Positions 34,011 to 43,075 are shown, counted from the stretch's first letter. The stretch is 64,000 nt of DNA from Acrocarpospora phusangensis (GCF_016862995.1 NZ_BOOA01000006.1:119989-183988); one strand, 5' to 3'. Program-made: numbers and translations. Notes: generated from the sequence alone by a model not told the origin.

Positions 34011-36383
34011 TCACTCCGCGCGGAGCGCTCCGGCCAGGCGGAACCGTCCGGCCGAATGGGCGGGAAGGGCGGCGAGGACGACGGCGGCGGCCAGGGCGGC
34101 CGGGGCGATCAGCAGGATCGCCCCCAGCGGGCTCGGAGGGACGTAGCTGAGCGGGGTGCTTTCCGCCACCACGCGCCAGAGGGCGCGGCCCAGTGCGACG
34201 CCCAGTGGCGCGCCGATTCCGACGGCGATGGCCGCGAGGGTGAGGGCCTGGGTGAGTACGGCCGCCCGAGACTGCGCGGGGGTGAGGCCGAGGGCGCGCA
34301 TGACCGCGATCTCGTGGCGGCGTCGGCGCACGGTGGCGGTGACCGCGTGCGCGGCGGCGGCCAGGGCGAGCACGCCCAGGAAGACGCCCAGCGCGACCGG
34401 CAGCCCGCGCACCCCCTGGATCTGCGCCAGCTGGAGCGGAACCAGGGCGGGCAGCATGCTGACCCGGTCGCCGCCCGGCACCGCGCGCACGGCGGTTCTC
34501 AGACGAGCGATGGTCTCCCCCAGTTCCGTGCCCGGGCGCAGCGTGATGACCGCCAGGCCCGCGTCGAAGGAGGAGGAGAGCGCGTCGTACCCGTCCGGTG
34601 TGATCAGCGCGCCATCGTTGTAGTCGTTATCTGGACCTAAGGGAACAAAACCAACACCGGACACCAGGAACTCCCGGCTGCCGTCCGACCCGCTCACCCA
34701 GATCCGGTCGCCTTCGGACGCGTCCAGCCGACCGGCCGTGCCGACCGCCAGCGCGATCTCGTCCGCGGATGCGGGCGGGCGGCCCCGCACCAGGGTGACG
34801 GGCACGGGACCGCCCACGCTGTACACGGGGAAGGTGATGTCGCCGGCCGTCACCGTGGAGGACTTCCTGGCGTCCGCGCCGGTGACCGCCGGGTCGGCCG
34901 TGAGCACCGTGAGGATCTCCCGTGGCGCCGGGCCGGTGCCGTTGAGGCCGATGAAGGCGAGGAGCTGGTGCGTCTGGCCGTATCGGACGGGGTTGCTCGC
35001 CGCGTCGGCGATTCCGGCGGAGAAGGTGAGGGCGGCCATGACGCCGAGCACCCCGGCCACGGAGCCCACCAGCGCCGACCGTACCGGCGTCGCCTGACCA
35101 CGGCCGCGTTCCAGCGCGAACCGCAGGCCGGCCACCATCGCCACCGGCCAGCCCAGCCGGGCCGCGCCGTCCACCAGGACCGATCTCCGGACAGCGGTAC
35201 GGGCGTTCGCGGTCAGCGCGTACAGGCAGGCACCGGTGCCGATCACCACGGGGACGATCAGGAGGGCGGGCAGGAGGATCAGCCAGTCGGCGTCCAGCCC
35301 CGGCGCGGGCTCGAAGGCCGCGGCGGCGCCGATCGGCATCCAGATCGAGGCGACGCCCGCCCCCGCCACGCCCAGCAGCGTGCCGGGGACGGCCGCAACC
35401 GCCGATCCGGCCGCGGCGACGCCCGCGGCGCGGCGGGGTCCCAGCCCGGCGGCGCGCAGGGCTCTCAGCTCGGCCCGGGACACGTCGGTCAGCCGGGCCG
35501 CGTACTGGCCGATCATGAAGGCGGCGGCGGCCAGCGCGGCGAGCGCGAACGCCCGCAGGACCGCGGCCTCATAGGCCACCAGCCGGTCGCGGTCGCGGTA
35601 GACCAGCGACAGGTCCCTGACCTTGAGCCGGGACGGGCCGGTCAGCTCGGTCAGCCGGCGGCGGAGGTCGGCGACGCCGCTCGCGCCGCCCTGCAGGCGG
35701 ACGAGCGCGTTGGTGAAGGTGACGCCGCCGGTGCCCAGGAAGTTGGCCGGGTAGCGGGTGAACAGACCCGGCGACGGAATGACGACGGCTTCGCCGTCGC
35801 TCGGGTCGGTGAACTGCGGTGAGCGGATGACCCCGACGATCCGCGCGGTCACCCGCGGCCCACGAGCCCGGATCCGGGTGGTGTCGGCATCGGGGAGCAG
35901 GTCCACGTCTTCGGGGTGATGCAGGATGATGGTGAGCGAATCGCCGACTCGCTTGCCGTACCGCTCCAGGAAGCGGGGCAGCACCACCACCTCGTCGGCA
36001 CGTGCCGGATCGGGGAGGCGGCCGTCGAGGAGGACCGGCCGCTCGACGCCCTGCCAGACACCCGATCCCGCGGGCGGCGTCGAGTTCCAGCCCAGCTCCG
36101 CGCCCTCCACATAGAAGGGGGTGGTGAGGAACGGCGCGACCGCTGCCACGCCGGGCAGGCTGCGGACCAGGTCCCAGTCGAACGACGGATCCTGGGTCAG
36201 CACCTGCACGTCGGCGGGCAAGGTGACGGCGCGCAGCCGGTCGAGCGCGCTCTCGCCGCGCCGGGCCGCGGCCAGGGCCGCCAGGACGGTCGCCATCGAG
36301 AACGCCACCAGCAGGGCGAGCACGGCCAGGCCGCGCCACCGCACCCGGAGCTCGTGCCGGAGCCAGAGCAGGAGGAACGTCAC
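34011..36383 (-). CDS. FtsX-type ABC transporter permease (orphan, MacB-like duplicated)
   Basis: 790 residues. The N-terminal membrane segment (VLALLVAFSMATVLAALAA) is followed by a large extracytoplasmic domain. Two FtsX/MacB permease units follow: AFALAALAAAAFMIGQYAARL with SRAELRALRAAGLGPR, and ALGVFLGVLALAAAAHAVTATVRRRRHEIAVMRALGL near the C-terminus. The paired layout matches permeases that export peptides, lipoproteins or drugs and need a separate LolD-type ATPase. No ATPase gene is adjacent on either side, so it may use one encoded elsewhere. A short AT-rich patch lies inside the gene near 34615-34665. Confidence 0.85.
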   Translation of the reverse strand: MTFLLLWLRHELRVRWRGLAVLALLVAFSMATVLAALAAARRGESALDRLRAVTLPADVQVLTQDPSFDWDLVRSLPGVAAVAPFLTTPFYVEGAELGWNSTPPAGSGVWQGVERPVLLDGRLPDPARADEVVVLPRFLERYGKRVGDSLTIILHHPEDVDLLPDADTTRIRARGPRVTARIVGVIRSPQFTDPSDGEAVVIPSPGLFTRYPANFLGTGGVTFTNALVRLQGGASGVADLRRRLTELTGPSRLKVRDLSLVYRDRDRLVAYEAAVLRAFALAALAAAAFMIGQYAARLTDVSRAELRALRAAGLGPRRAAGVAAAGSAVAAVPGTLLGVAGAGVASIWMPIGAAAAFEPAPGLDADWLILLPALLIVPVVIGTGACLYALTANARTAVRRSVLVDGAARLGWPVAMVAGLRFALERGRGQATPVRSALVGSVAGVLGVMAALTFSAGIADAASNPVRYGQTHQLLAFIGLNGTGPAPREILTVLTADPAVTGADARKSSTVTAGDITFPVYSVGGPVPVTLVRGRPPASADEIALAVGTAGRLDASEGDRIWVSGSDGSREFLVSGVGFVPLGPDNDYNDGALITPDGYDALSSSFDAGLAVITLRPGTELGETIARLRTAVRAVPGGDRVSMLPALVPLQLAQIQGVRGLPVALGVFLGVLALAAAAHAVTATVRRRRHEIAVMRALGLTPAQSRAAVLTQALTLAAIAVGIGAPLGVALGRALWRVVAESTPLSYVPPSPLGAILLIAPAALAAAVVLAALPAHSAGRFRLAGALRAE

Positions 36384-36560
36384 AAGCCCTCAGTCTCGCC
36401 GCCGGATTCCGCCCGTCCTACCGGGTTAGCCCCCGTACCCGATGGGGAGGCGTCCCGGGCCGGGTCCGGCCTGGCGGAGGCGTGGAGTGCCGAAAGTCCG
36501 TGAATAGCGGTTGACCTGCTCATCGACAGTGAGCTCGGCATCTGCCACTAACGTGATCAC

Positions 36561-37577
36561 ATGGGACGTGCTCTGGTGTCGGTCGGCCTGCTGGGCGGCT
36601 TGGTCGTCGTGGCGGCCGCGCAGCTGGCCGGGCTTGTTCTGGTGCTGCGTGTGCTGCCCCCGGTGCCGTCGCCCTCGTCCTCGGCCGTGGGTTACACCGT
36701 GCTCGTTCTGATCCTTTTCGGCTTCGCCGCCGCCCTGGTCACCGCCGTGGCCGCCGGCCTGTGGAAGGGGCTGCGGTCGTGCCCGCACTCGCCACCCGAG
36801 GCCGTTGTAGGCCCTGATCGGGCCCCGGGCCTGTGGGAGCTGGTACGAGACCTGGCCGCCACCGCCGGAACCCGGCCTCCGGACGAGATCCGGCTCATGG
36901 CGGAGATCAACGTCTGGTCGGAGGAGACCCTGTTACGGGGACGCCGCCGCCTGCGGATCGGGCTGCCGCTGCTCCAGATGATGACGCTCGGCCAGTTTCG
37001 GTTCGCCCTCGCGCACCATGTGGAGCACTTCTCCGCCGGGCACACCCGGACGCGCGGCCTCGCCGATCGGTGCGGCGCGGTCGTCACCGCCACCGCTGGC
37101 TTCCTCCACCCCGCCAATCCGGCGGGGTGGGCCTTCCGCACGTACGCGTGGGTGTACACGCTGATCGACCGTGCCCTCCTCCGCCGTCAGGAGTACCGCG
37201 CTGACGCCGCCGCCGCGCGGGTGGCCGGACCGGTCGCCGGGGTCGAGGCGCTGCGCGAGACCATGGTGCTCATCCAGGCCTGGCGCCTCTACGTCTCGGG
37301 GCACGTGCCCGCCGATGTGTTCGGCGGGTTCGCTGAGTTCGTGGCCGCCCACAAGACCGAGGTCGACGATCTGCGGGCCCAGCCGCTGAACGCCACCGGG
37401 TCGTGGCGGGACCCCTTTCCGCCGATGGCCGCCCGCGCGGTCGCCATCACGGCCCGGTTTCCCGCCGCCGCACCGGCCGACGAGCGGCCCGCCGCGCCGC
37501 TGATCCCCGACCTGGCGGCTGTCGGCCTGGAGATCAGCGCGCGCGGGTACGCGCCGGAATCTCCCGACGGTCGGTGA
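36561..37577 (+). CDS. M48-like membrane protein with altered metal motif
   Basis: 338 residues with two N-terminal membrane segments, then a domain that follows the M48 metallopeptidase layout. RFALAHHVEHFSAGHTR (~148-163) matches the usual LAHELGH, and QEYRADAAAAR (~210-220) matches the third-ligand ExxxD motif. The key difference is HHVEH instead of HExxH: the catalytic Glu is replaced by His153. The protein may be a pseudo-protease or have a rearranged zinc site. The ATG at 36561 has no clear ribosome binding site; a leaderless start is possible. Confidence 0.7.
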   Translation: MGRALVSVGLLGGLVVVAAAQLAGLVLVLRVLPPVPSPSSSAVGYTVLVLILFGFAAALVTAVAAGLWKGLRSCPHSPPEAVVGPDRAPGLWELVRDLAATAGTRPPDEIRLMAEINVWSEETLLRGRRRLRIGLPLLQMMTLGQFRFALAHHVEHFSAGHTRTRGLADRCGAVVTATAGFLHPANPAGWAFRTYAWVYTLIDRALLRRQEYRADAAAARVAGPVAGVEALRETMVLIQAWRLYVSGHVPADVFGGFAEFVAAHKTEVDDLRAQPLNATGSWRDPFPPMAARAVAITARFPAAAPADERPAAPLIPDLAAVGLEISARGYAPESPDGR

Positions 37578-37654
37578 TGGCGTCGGCTCGCGGTGCCCGT
37601 ACCAGCGGGGGATCGTGCGCATGCGGATCGCGGTGAACACCGGACGAGGAATCG

Positions 37655-38299
37655 TTAACCGGTAGGTTCGGCGGGTTCAACGGGTTTGCCGTTGTCCTGC
37701 CGTGCGAGCCAGCCTGGCCAGATCCGGGCGGCGACCGCGCGCGGCAACCTCCCGCCCAGGTGCATGGAGCGCCAGACCCCCCGGTATCCGGGCAGCAGCC
37801 CGGAGGCGACCAGGACGTGCCCGGCGAGGACAGGCGTGAGCAGGAAGGTGGTCCATCGGTGCAGGTCGGCCATGAACAGGAGGGAGGGCAGGTACAGCAT
37901 GCCCAGCCCGGTCAGGGCCATGACCGTGAAGGTGACCAGCATGACCAGGTTGGCCAGGCGCTGGCCGGGGTCGTAGTGACCCTCGTGGCGGGGAAAGCGG
38001 CCGGTGAGCGCGGCCCTGGGCCAGGCGGCCAGCCAGCGGGCGTCGCCCGGCTCGCGTTCCAGTGACTCCCGGACGAAGGCCCGGGCGGCCCGGACGCGCC
38101 GCACGGCGTAGCCGAGGGTCACGAGCACGAACAGCAGGCCGGTCCACTGGTGGATGTCACCGTCGGGCAGGCCCAGCAGCTGACTCTGGTAGCCGTCCAG
38201 GACGAACCACCAGCCGGTCGACAGCAGTACCAGCATGGCCAGATAGACGAAGGCGTGGAACCAGCGTGCGGCCCTGCCATAACGCTGAACGTAGTCCAT
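37655..38299 (-). CDS. Cytochrome b/b6-type membrane protein (formate dehydrogenase gamma-like)
   Basis: 214 residues with four membrane segments. RYGRAARWFHAFVYLAMLVL opens the protein with the His (FHA) typical of cytochrome b561/FdnI subunits. Further candidate haem ligands are in DIHQWTGLLF, ADLHRWTTFLL and TPVLAGHVLVASGL. These subunits hold two b haems and pass electrons to or from quinone. No formate dehydrogenase or hydrogenase genes are adjacent, so it works alone or with distant partners. An inverted repeat (38310-38327) lies just before the start. Confidence 0.85.
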   Translation of the reverse strand: MDYVQRYGRAARWFHAFVYLAMLVLLSTGWWFVLDGYQSQLLGLPDGDIHQWTGLLFVLVTLGYAVRRVRAARAFVRESLEREPGDARWLAAWPRAALTGRFPRHEGHYDPGQRLANLVMLVTFTVMALTGLGMLYLPSLLFMADLHRWTTFLLTPVLAGHVLVASGLLPGYRGVWRSMHLGGRLPRAVAARIWPGWLARQDNGKPVEPAEPTG

Positions 38300-38309
38300 G
38301 CCTCTTATA

Positions 38310-38327
38310 CCGGACCAGACGGTCCGG
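38310..38327. promoter_or_regulatory. Inverted repeat upstream of the cytochrome b gene
   Basis: CCGGACC-agac-GGTCCGG, 11 bases upstream of the start codon at 38299. Its position in the leader suits an operator or an attenuator rather than a terminator. Confidence 0.4.
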
Positions 38328-38433
38328 GGTTCTGGGCCTGCGCGGGACGATGAAACATCAGCGCTCCAAAGCGTAAAGGCGCATCGGCGGGTTGGCGGTT
38401 AGGCTGGACGGTCAGCGGACGGGAGGAGGCGTC

Positions 38434-38769
38434 GTGCGGACCAGGCTGCCCGCCGTCCTGCTCCTGCTGGCATGGCTGCTGCCCGTCACCGCCCACGCCT
38501 CCGGGGTAGCCGGCCACGGGGTCACGCCGAACGCGGTCGTGTGGCAGGCCGACCAGCAGCACCAGGTCGGCCGCCCGTTGCCCCTCCCCCACGTTCGTGC
38601 CGACGCACCCGAGATATCCGGCACGCCCTGGCACGCCGTCCTCACCTCGAATGCGCCCGGAAGGCGCTTCGCCCGGCACTCCCTGGCGCTCCCCGGCGAC
38701 GACCAGACTCTCCCGGCTCTCCGCCGCTACGCGCCGCCCGCGCGCGCCCCGCCCTCCACACCTCTCTGA
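38434..38769 (+). CDS. Small secreted proline-rich protein upstream of SecDF
   Basis: 111 residues from GTG 38434 (GGGAGGAGG upstream). The signal peptide RLPAVLLLLAWLLPVTAHAS is followed by ~85 residues rich in Pro, His and Arg, with no cysteine and no recognised domain. It precedes the SecDF fusion by 43 bases on the same strand, so it is probably in one operon. It may be an accessory or a substrate; that is inference. No homologue recognised. Confidence 0.55.
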   Translation: MRTRLPAVLLLLAWLLPVTAHASGVAGHGVTPNAVVWQADQQHQVGRPLPLPHVRADAPEISGTPWHAVLTSNAPGRRFARHSLALPGDDQTLPALRRYAPPARAPPSTPL

Positions 38770-38812
38770 CCAGTCCCTTCTTTCCTGTACGTCCGAGCCT
38801 GTGGAGGCTTCC

Positions 38813-41056
38813 GTGTCCCGTGCGCCTGTTTGGCGTGCGCTGGCGGCGCTGGCCGTCATCGTCACCTCGATCATTCTCACCGTGAGCATCACCCCACGCC
38901 TGGGCCTCGACCTGCGAGGCGGCACCCAACTCGTCTTCGAGGCGAGAGACTCACCGACAGTCAGAGCCGACGCCGAATCCGCCGATCGCGCCCTGGACGT
39001 GCTGCGGCGGCGGGCCGACGCGCTCGGCGTGGTCGACCCCACTCTGGTCCGCTCCGGCGACCGGCGCATCGTCGTGGAACTGCCGGGCATCCTGGACCCC
39101 AGCCGGGCCGCCGAGGTCATCGGCAGAACCGCGCAGCTGTCCATCCATCCCGTACTCGCTCTCGCCCAGGAGAGCGACCAGGCCGCACCGCGCGACGAGT
39201 CCGGGCAGCGATTGGAGATCGGCCCCGCCGCGATCAGCGGCGACGACATCCGCGGCGCGAACCACCGCACCGACCCGCAGAGCGGGCTCGGCTGGACAGT
39301 CAAGATCGACTTCCGGGACGCCCGGGCCTGGCAGCGACTGACCGGCACGACGGCCTGCGAGGCGCTGGAAGACCCGAAACGCAGGATCGCGATCGTCCTC
39401 GACAAGAAGATCATCTCCTCGCCGCGGCTCGACCCCTCGATCCCCTGCGGGACGGGCATCCCCGGCGGTTCGACCGACATCACCGGTTCGTTCGGGTACG
39501 AGGAGGCGCGCAACCTGGCCGTACTCATCCAGGGGGGCGCGCTGCCGGTCCCGCTCGACCTGGTCGAGCAACGCAGCGTCGGCCCGACGCTCGGGGCGGA
39601 CGCGATCGACGCCAGCGCCAAGGCCGCCGTCACCGGACTCGTCCTGACCACCCTGTTCATCGTCGTCGTCTACCGCCTGGCCGGTCTGCTCGCCGCCGTC
39701 GCGCTGGCCACCTACGGCCTCATCTCGTACGCCGTGCTGGTGGCGATGGGCGCCACCTTCACCCTGCCCGGCCTGGCCGGTTTCGTCCTGGCCATCGGCA
39801 TCGCCATCGACGCCTGCGTACTGATCTTCGAACGAGGCCGGGAGGAGTACGGCCGCGATCCCCGGCGGGGCCTCAGACCCGCTCTGGACCTGGGCTTCAA
39901 GCACGCGTGGAGCGCCATCGCCGACTCCAACGTCACCACGCTGATCGCCGCCGCCATCCTGTTCTGGCTGGCGTCGGGGCCGGTGAAGGGCTTCGGCGTG
40001 ACCCTGGGGATCGGAGTGCTCGCCTCGCTCGTGTCGGCGATGCTGATCACCCGCGTGCTCACCCAGGCGGTCATCGGCCGGGCCGGGCCGAAGGCGTCCG
40101 GCATCGGCTCGGCCGGCCGGATCAGATCGTGGCTCACCCGCAGAAATCCCGCGATCATGGCACCCCGCCGCTGGTGGCTGGCCCTCGCGGGCGGGCTGGT
40201 CGCGGTCGCGCTGGCGGGGATCCTCACCCAGGGCCTGAACTTCGGCGTCGAGTTCACCGGCGGCAGAGCCGTCGAGTTCACCACCTCCGGCACCGTGCCG
40301 GGCGAGGTCGCCCGGCGGGCCGTCGCCGACGCCGGGCACCCGTCGGCCGTGGTGCACTCCTCGGCCGGACTCGTCTCCATCCGGGCCGGGCAGCTCACCC
40401 CCGAGGACGTCACCAGGATCCAGGACGCCCTGAGCGGCCACGCGGGCGAGGTGAGCAAACGCCGGGACGAGTTCATCGGTCCCAGCATGGGCGCGGAACT
40501 GCGCCGCGACGCCGCCATCGCGCTCGCCGTAGCCATGGCCGCCCAGCTGGCCTACCTGGCAGTACGCTTCCGGTGGACCTTCGGCCTGGCGGCGGTGCTG
40601 GCCCTGCTGGTGGACGTCGCCGTGGTGCTCGGCCTGTTCGCCTGGCTGGGCAAGCCGGTGGACGGCATCTTCCTGGCCGCGATGCTCACCATCGTCGGCT
40701 ACTCCGTCAACGACAAGGTGGTGGTCTTCGACCGGGTCAGAGAACTCTGGACAGGAAAGCGCAAACACGATCTCCCCGAAGTCGTGAACAGCGCGATCCT
40801 GCAGACCGTCCCCCGGACGATCAACACCGGTCTCGGCGCCCTCTTCATTCTCGGCGCCCTGGCCGTCTTCGGCGGCGACTCCCTCCACAACTTCGCCATC
40901 GCCCTGGTCACCGGCATCGTGGCGGGCACCCTGTCCTCCTCGTTCGTCGCGGGCCCCATCGCCATCGCCCTGAACCGCTTCGACCGCAAACCACCCCCTG
41001 CCCCTCCCCGGCCTCGGAACGTCCGCGCCCGTGAGGGCACCGGAGCCGTCCTGTAA
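38813..41056 (+). CDS. secDF: Fused protein translocase subunit SecD-SecF
   Basis: 747 residues, GTG start with GGAGG upstream. The SecD half opens with a membrane segment and LDLRGGTQLVFEA, then the P1 domain (VVELPGILDP) and six-helix block (VRSVGPTLGADAI-like VEQRSVGPTLGADAI). The SecF half starts near residue 450 with FGVEFTGGRAVEF and ends in the second helix block (VGYSVNDKVVVFDRVRE). SecDF uses the proton gradient to pull exported proteins out of SecYEG. The fusion is full length (compare ~740 in Bacillus). Actinobacteria usually carry separate secD and secF near yajC/ruvB; none of these is here, so this is probably a second system. Confidence 0.95.
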   Translation: MSRAPVWRALAALAVIVTSIILTVSITPRLGLDLRGGTQLVFEARDSPTVRADAESADRALDVLRRRADALGVVDPTLVRSGDRRIVVELPGILDPSRAAEVIGRTAQLSIHPVLALAQESDQAAPRDESGQRLEIGPAAISGDDIRGANHRTDPQSGLGWTVKIDFRDARAWQRLTGTTACEALEDPKRRIAIVLDKKIISSPRLDPSIPCGTGIPGGSTDITGSFGYEEARNLAVLIQGGALPVPLDLVEQRSVGPTLGADAIDASAKAAVTGLVLTTLFIVVVYRLAGLLAAVALATYGLISYAVLVAMGATFTLPGLAGFVLAIGIAIDACVLIFERGREEYGRDPRRGLRPALDLGFKHAWSAIADSNVTTLIAAAILFWLASGPVKGFGVTLGIGVLASLVSAMLITRVLTQAVIGRAGPKASGIGSAGRIRSWLTRRNPAIMAPRRWWLALAGGLVAVALAGILTQGLNFGVEFTGGRAVEFTTSGTVPGEVARRAVADAGHPSAVVHSSAGLVSIRAGQLTPEDVTRIQDALSGHAGEVSKRRDEFIGPSMGAELRRDAAIALAVAMAAQLAYLAVRFRWTFGLAAVLALLVDVAVVLGLFAWLGKPVDGIFLAAMLTIVGYSVNDKVVVFDRVRELWTGKRKHDLPEVVNSAILQTVPRTINTGLGALFILGALAVFGGDSLHNFAIALVTGIVAGTLSSSFVAGPIAIALNRFDRKPPPAPPRPRNVRAREGTGAVL

Positions 41057-41159
41057 AGGATGAGGAGGACGGTTGAGCCGATAACACGCGCTGACGACCA
41101 GGCACCGTCAGTGCGCGTCATCGCGTCGGACGCCGGGCGAGAGGACGGGTCCGCGGCGA

Positions 41160-41297
41160 GCAGTTGAGTGATCACCTCCCGGGCGATGGCAAGCTGGTTC
41201 AGGCGCTCCTGCAGCATGGCCGCCTGTTCGCGCATGGCTTCAACTGACCGCGCATGGACTCCTCGTCTGCAGCCAGCCGCTCCAGCAGCGATGTCAT
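41160..41297 (-). pseudogene. Frameshifted coiled-coil ORF of the IS-associated type
   Basis: On the minus strand MTSLLERLAADEESMRG (from 41297) runs into a stop. After a one-base frame change the reading continues VEAMREQAAMLQERLN and QLAIAREVITQLLAADP. The joined product looks like the short coiled-coil proteins found beside actinobacterial insertion sequences. It is broken and ends against the secDF gene. Confidence 0.4.
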
Positions 41298-41350
41298 GCC
41301 CGGCCTCCACAATCCACCCCCTGATCGCCATCCCCGCGACACCACCCGTC

Positions 41351-41450
41351 CTAGAACGACTCGATGACCGTTTTGCCGAAGCAGCTGCCGATCGCCCCAT
41401 CGACGGCGCCAGGCCGGACTCGCGGGCGCGGCGGACGCCCACGAGGTGAA
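41351..41450 (-). pseudogene. Remnant of an IS3-type transposase (DDE C-terminal part)
   Basis: Three frames on the minus strand give, in order, RFTSWA (near 41450), RRARESGLAPSMG, then GAIGSCFGKTVIESF and a stop at 41351-41353. Together they match the conserved end of IS3-family OrfB: (Q)FTSWAF, RESGL-PSMG and the DDE glutamate in VIESFW. The Trp codon after VIESF is a stop. At least two frameshifts make it non-functional. Confidence 0.65.
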
Positions 41451-41559
41451 CCGCGTTGCTTGCGCCACGCGCAGACGGTCTGCTCGGCTATGGCGGGCGC
41501 CTGCGGCTGCGGCTAGCGTCGTGTTGTGGCGGCAGTCGGCTTGGATGTGGGAGGTCGCC

Positions 41560-42075
41560 ATGTCAGTCGAACACGGGGCGAGAACGCCGCGGCTTCCGCC
41601 GCGCTGGTTCATCCGTCTGGCCTGGCTGGTACACCGGAGCGTGTACAGGATCTTCGGCGGCCGGGCCGGACTGTGGCGACCGCGCGCCAACGGCTGGGGC
41701 ACGCTGCGGCTCACCACCACCGGGCGCCGCACCAGCCGGCAGCGCGGCGTCATCATCGGGTACTTCGAGGACGGTCCGAACCTGGTCTCGCTGGCGATGA
41801 ACGGGTGGGGTGAAGGCGAGCCCGCCTGGTGGCTCAACCTGCAGGCGAACCCGGACGCGACCGTCGATCTGGTCGACGGACGGCGACTGGTGCACGGCCA
41901 CGCCGCAACAGGCGAAGAGCGGTCGCGGCTGTGGAGCCGCTGGTGCGAGATCAACACGGACCTGGACGCGTACGCCGCGCTGCGGCCGTCCGAGACCGCT
42001 GTGGTGGTCCTGGAGCCCAGACCCGGCGTGCCGGACAAATCGCGGATGGCCGACGACGACCCACGCTCGTCATAG
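41560..42075 (+). CDS. F420-dependent nitroreductase-like (Ddn/DUF385) protein
   Basis: 171 residues from ATG 41560 with GGAGG upstream. LRLTTTGRRTSRQRGVIIGYFEDG, the later NGWGEGEPAWWLNLQANPDATV and the C-terminal ETAVVVLEPR match the split-barrel deazaflavin-dependent reductase family (Ddn of Mycobacterium). Members use reduced F420 to reduce quinones or nitro compounds. It stands alone, flanked on both sides by gene debris. Confidence 0.85.
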   Translation: MSVEHGARTPRLPPRWFIRLAWLVHRSVYRIFGGRAGLWRPRANGWGTLRLTTTGRRTSRQRGVIIGYFEDGPNLVSLAMNGWGEGEPAWWLNLQANPDATVDLVDGRRLVHGHAATGEERSRLWSRWCEINTDLDAYAALRPSETAVVVLEPRPGVPDKSRMADDDPRSS

Positions 42076-42151
42076 CGGCAACCCGATTCGATCACCGCTC
42101 GCACCGGTCCGACACGAGCATTTTCACGTGCGAAGTCATGGCGCACACGGG

Positions 42152-42424
42152 TTAGCGCAGCGCCGACATGTTGGCCCGTACAAGCTTCGTGAGCGGGTGT
42201 TCGCCGCCCAAGACGCGCTAGCAGTCGGCCAGGGTCTGCTCGAAGAGAGCGATGGCCCGGCCCGGTTCTCCCACCGCGCAGTAGGAGGAGGCGAGGTTGT
42301 TGCGGCAGGACAGAGTGTCGGGATGATCCCCGCCCAGGAGCCGTTCACCGGTGGCACACGCCGGCGCGTGACCGGATCCGGCCAGCCCCGAAGGCCACCC
42401 TCCGTGCCAGTTCGCACGTCCCAC
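42152..42424 (-). pseudogene. C-terminal remnant of a TPR (NB-ARC-type) protein with an in-frame stop
   Basis: On the minus strand TGERLLGGDHPDTLSCRNN, then LASSYCAVGEPGRAIALFEQTLADC and a TAG stop (42218-42220). The same frame then continues RVLGGEHPLTKLVRANMSALR to TAA at 42152. The DHPDTL...NNLA pattern is that of the Tpr_10/12 repeats in actinobacterial NB-ARC regulators, and the ending is typical of their C-terminus. The 5' part is missing. Confidence 0.6.
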
Positions 42425-42451
42425 TGGTAGCTGTCACCTCTGGAGCCTCCA

Positions 42452-43075
42452 ATGACCCAACCGCTTGACCGAGAACCGCGCCGGGCGCGCAAGCGGCGGG
42501 AGCCCAGCGGCGGCGTGGCGATGGTGGCCCTGGTGGTGGCGATTCTCGCCCTGGTGGTCGCGATCGCCGCAGTGGTTCTGGTCGTGGAACGCGTGCCGCA
42601 ACCCACCACGGTCGCCCAAGCCGCTGTCAGCGACTCCTCCACCGCCGGACCTGCCGGGAGCATCGCGAGCGCCTCGCCGACGCCATCCCCGACGCCGCAG
42701 CCCCAGACCCGAGCCGGAGCCCGGGCGGCGGCCACGCGAGCGTTCGCCTTCTACAGCCTCGGCAACTACGGCAAGTTCTGGGACCAGTGGACCAAGCAGT
42801 CCCAGGCGGTGGTCAGCCGGTCGGAGTACATCCGGCGCTTCCAGGAGTGCCCGGCCCCGGCCGAGGGGCTTCGCTGGTCGATCGATGACGTTCGCGTCTC
42901 GGGATCTGCCGCCAAGGTCACCGCGTCGCGCTCGATCCTGGTCGACCAGTTCACCTTCCGCTATCAGGCCGGGCGATGGCGGTACGAGATGACCGCCGAT
43001 CAGCGCAGGCAGTACGAGGGCCAGACCGTGGACGAGATCGTGGACGACCAGCGGGCAAAAGGGTTGTGCGCGTGA
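42452..43075 (+). CDS. Membrane-anchored protein of unknown function (DUF4878/NTF2-like style)
   Basis: 207 residues. A basic N-terminus (~20 residues) is followed by one membrane helix (VALVVAILALVVAIAAVVLVV), a Ser/Thr/Pro linker and an outer domain of ~120 residues (RAFAFYSLGNYGKFWDQWTKQSQ ... FRYQAGRWRYEM). The domain shape (helices then strands, Phe/Trp-rich) resembles NTF2-like DUF4878 domains of mycobacterial and actinomycete membrane proteins. Role unknown. Confidence 0.7.
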   Translation: MTQPLDREPRRARKRREPSGGVAMVALVVAILALVVAIAAVVLVVERVPQPTTVAQAAVSDSSTAGPAGSIASASPTPSPTPQPQTRAGARAAATRAFAFYSLGNYGKFWDQWTKQSQAVVSRSEYIRRFQECPAPAEGLRWSIDDVRVSGSAAKVTASRSILVDQFTFRYQAGRWRYEMTADQRRQYEGQTVDEIVDDQRAKGLCA

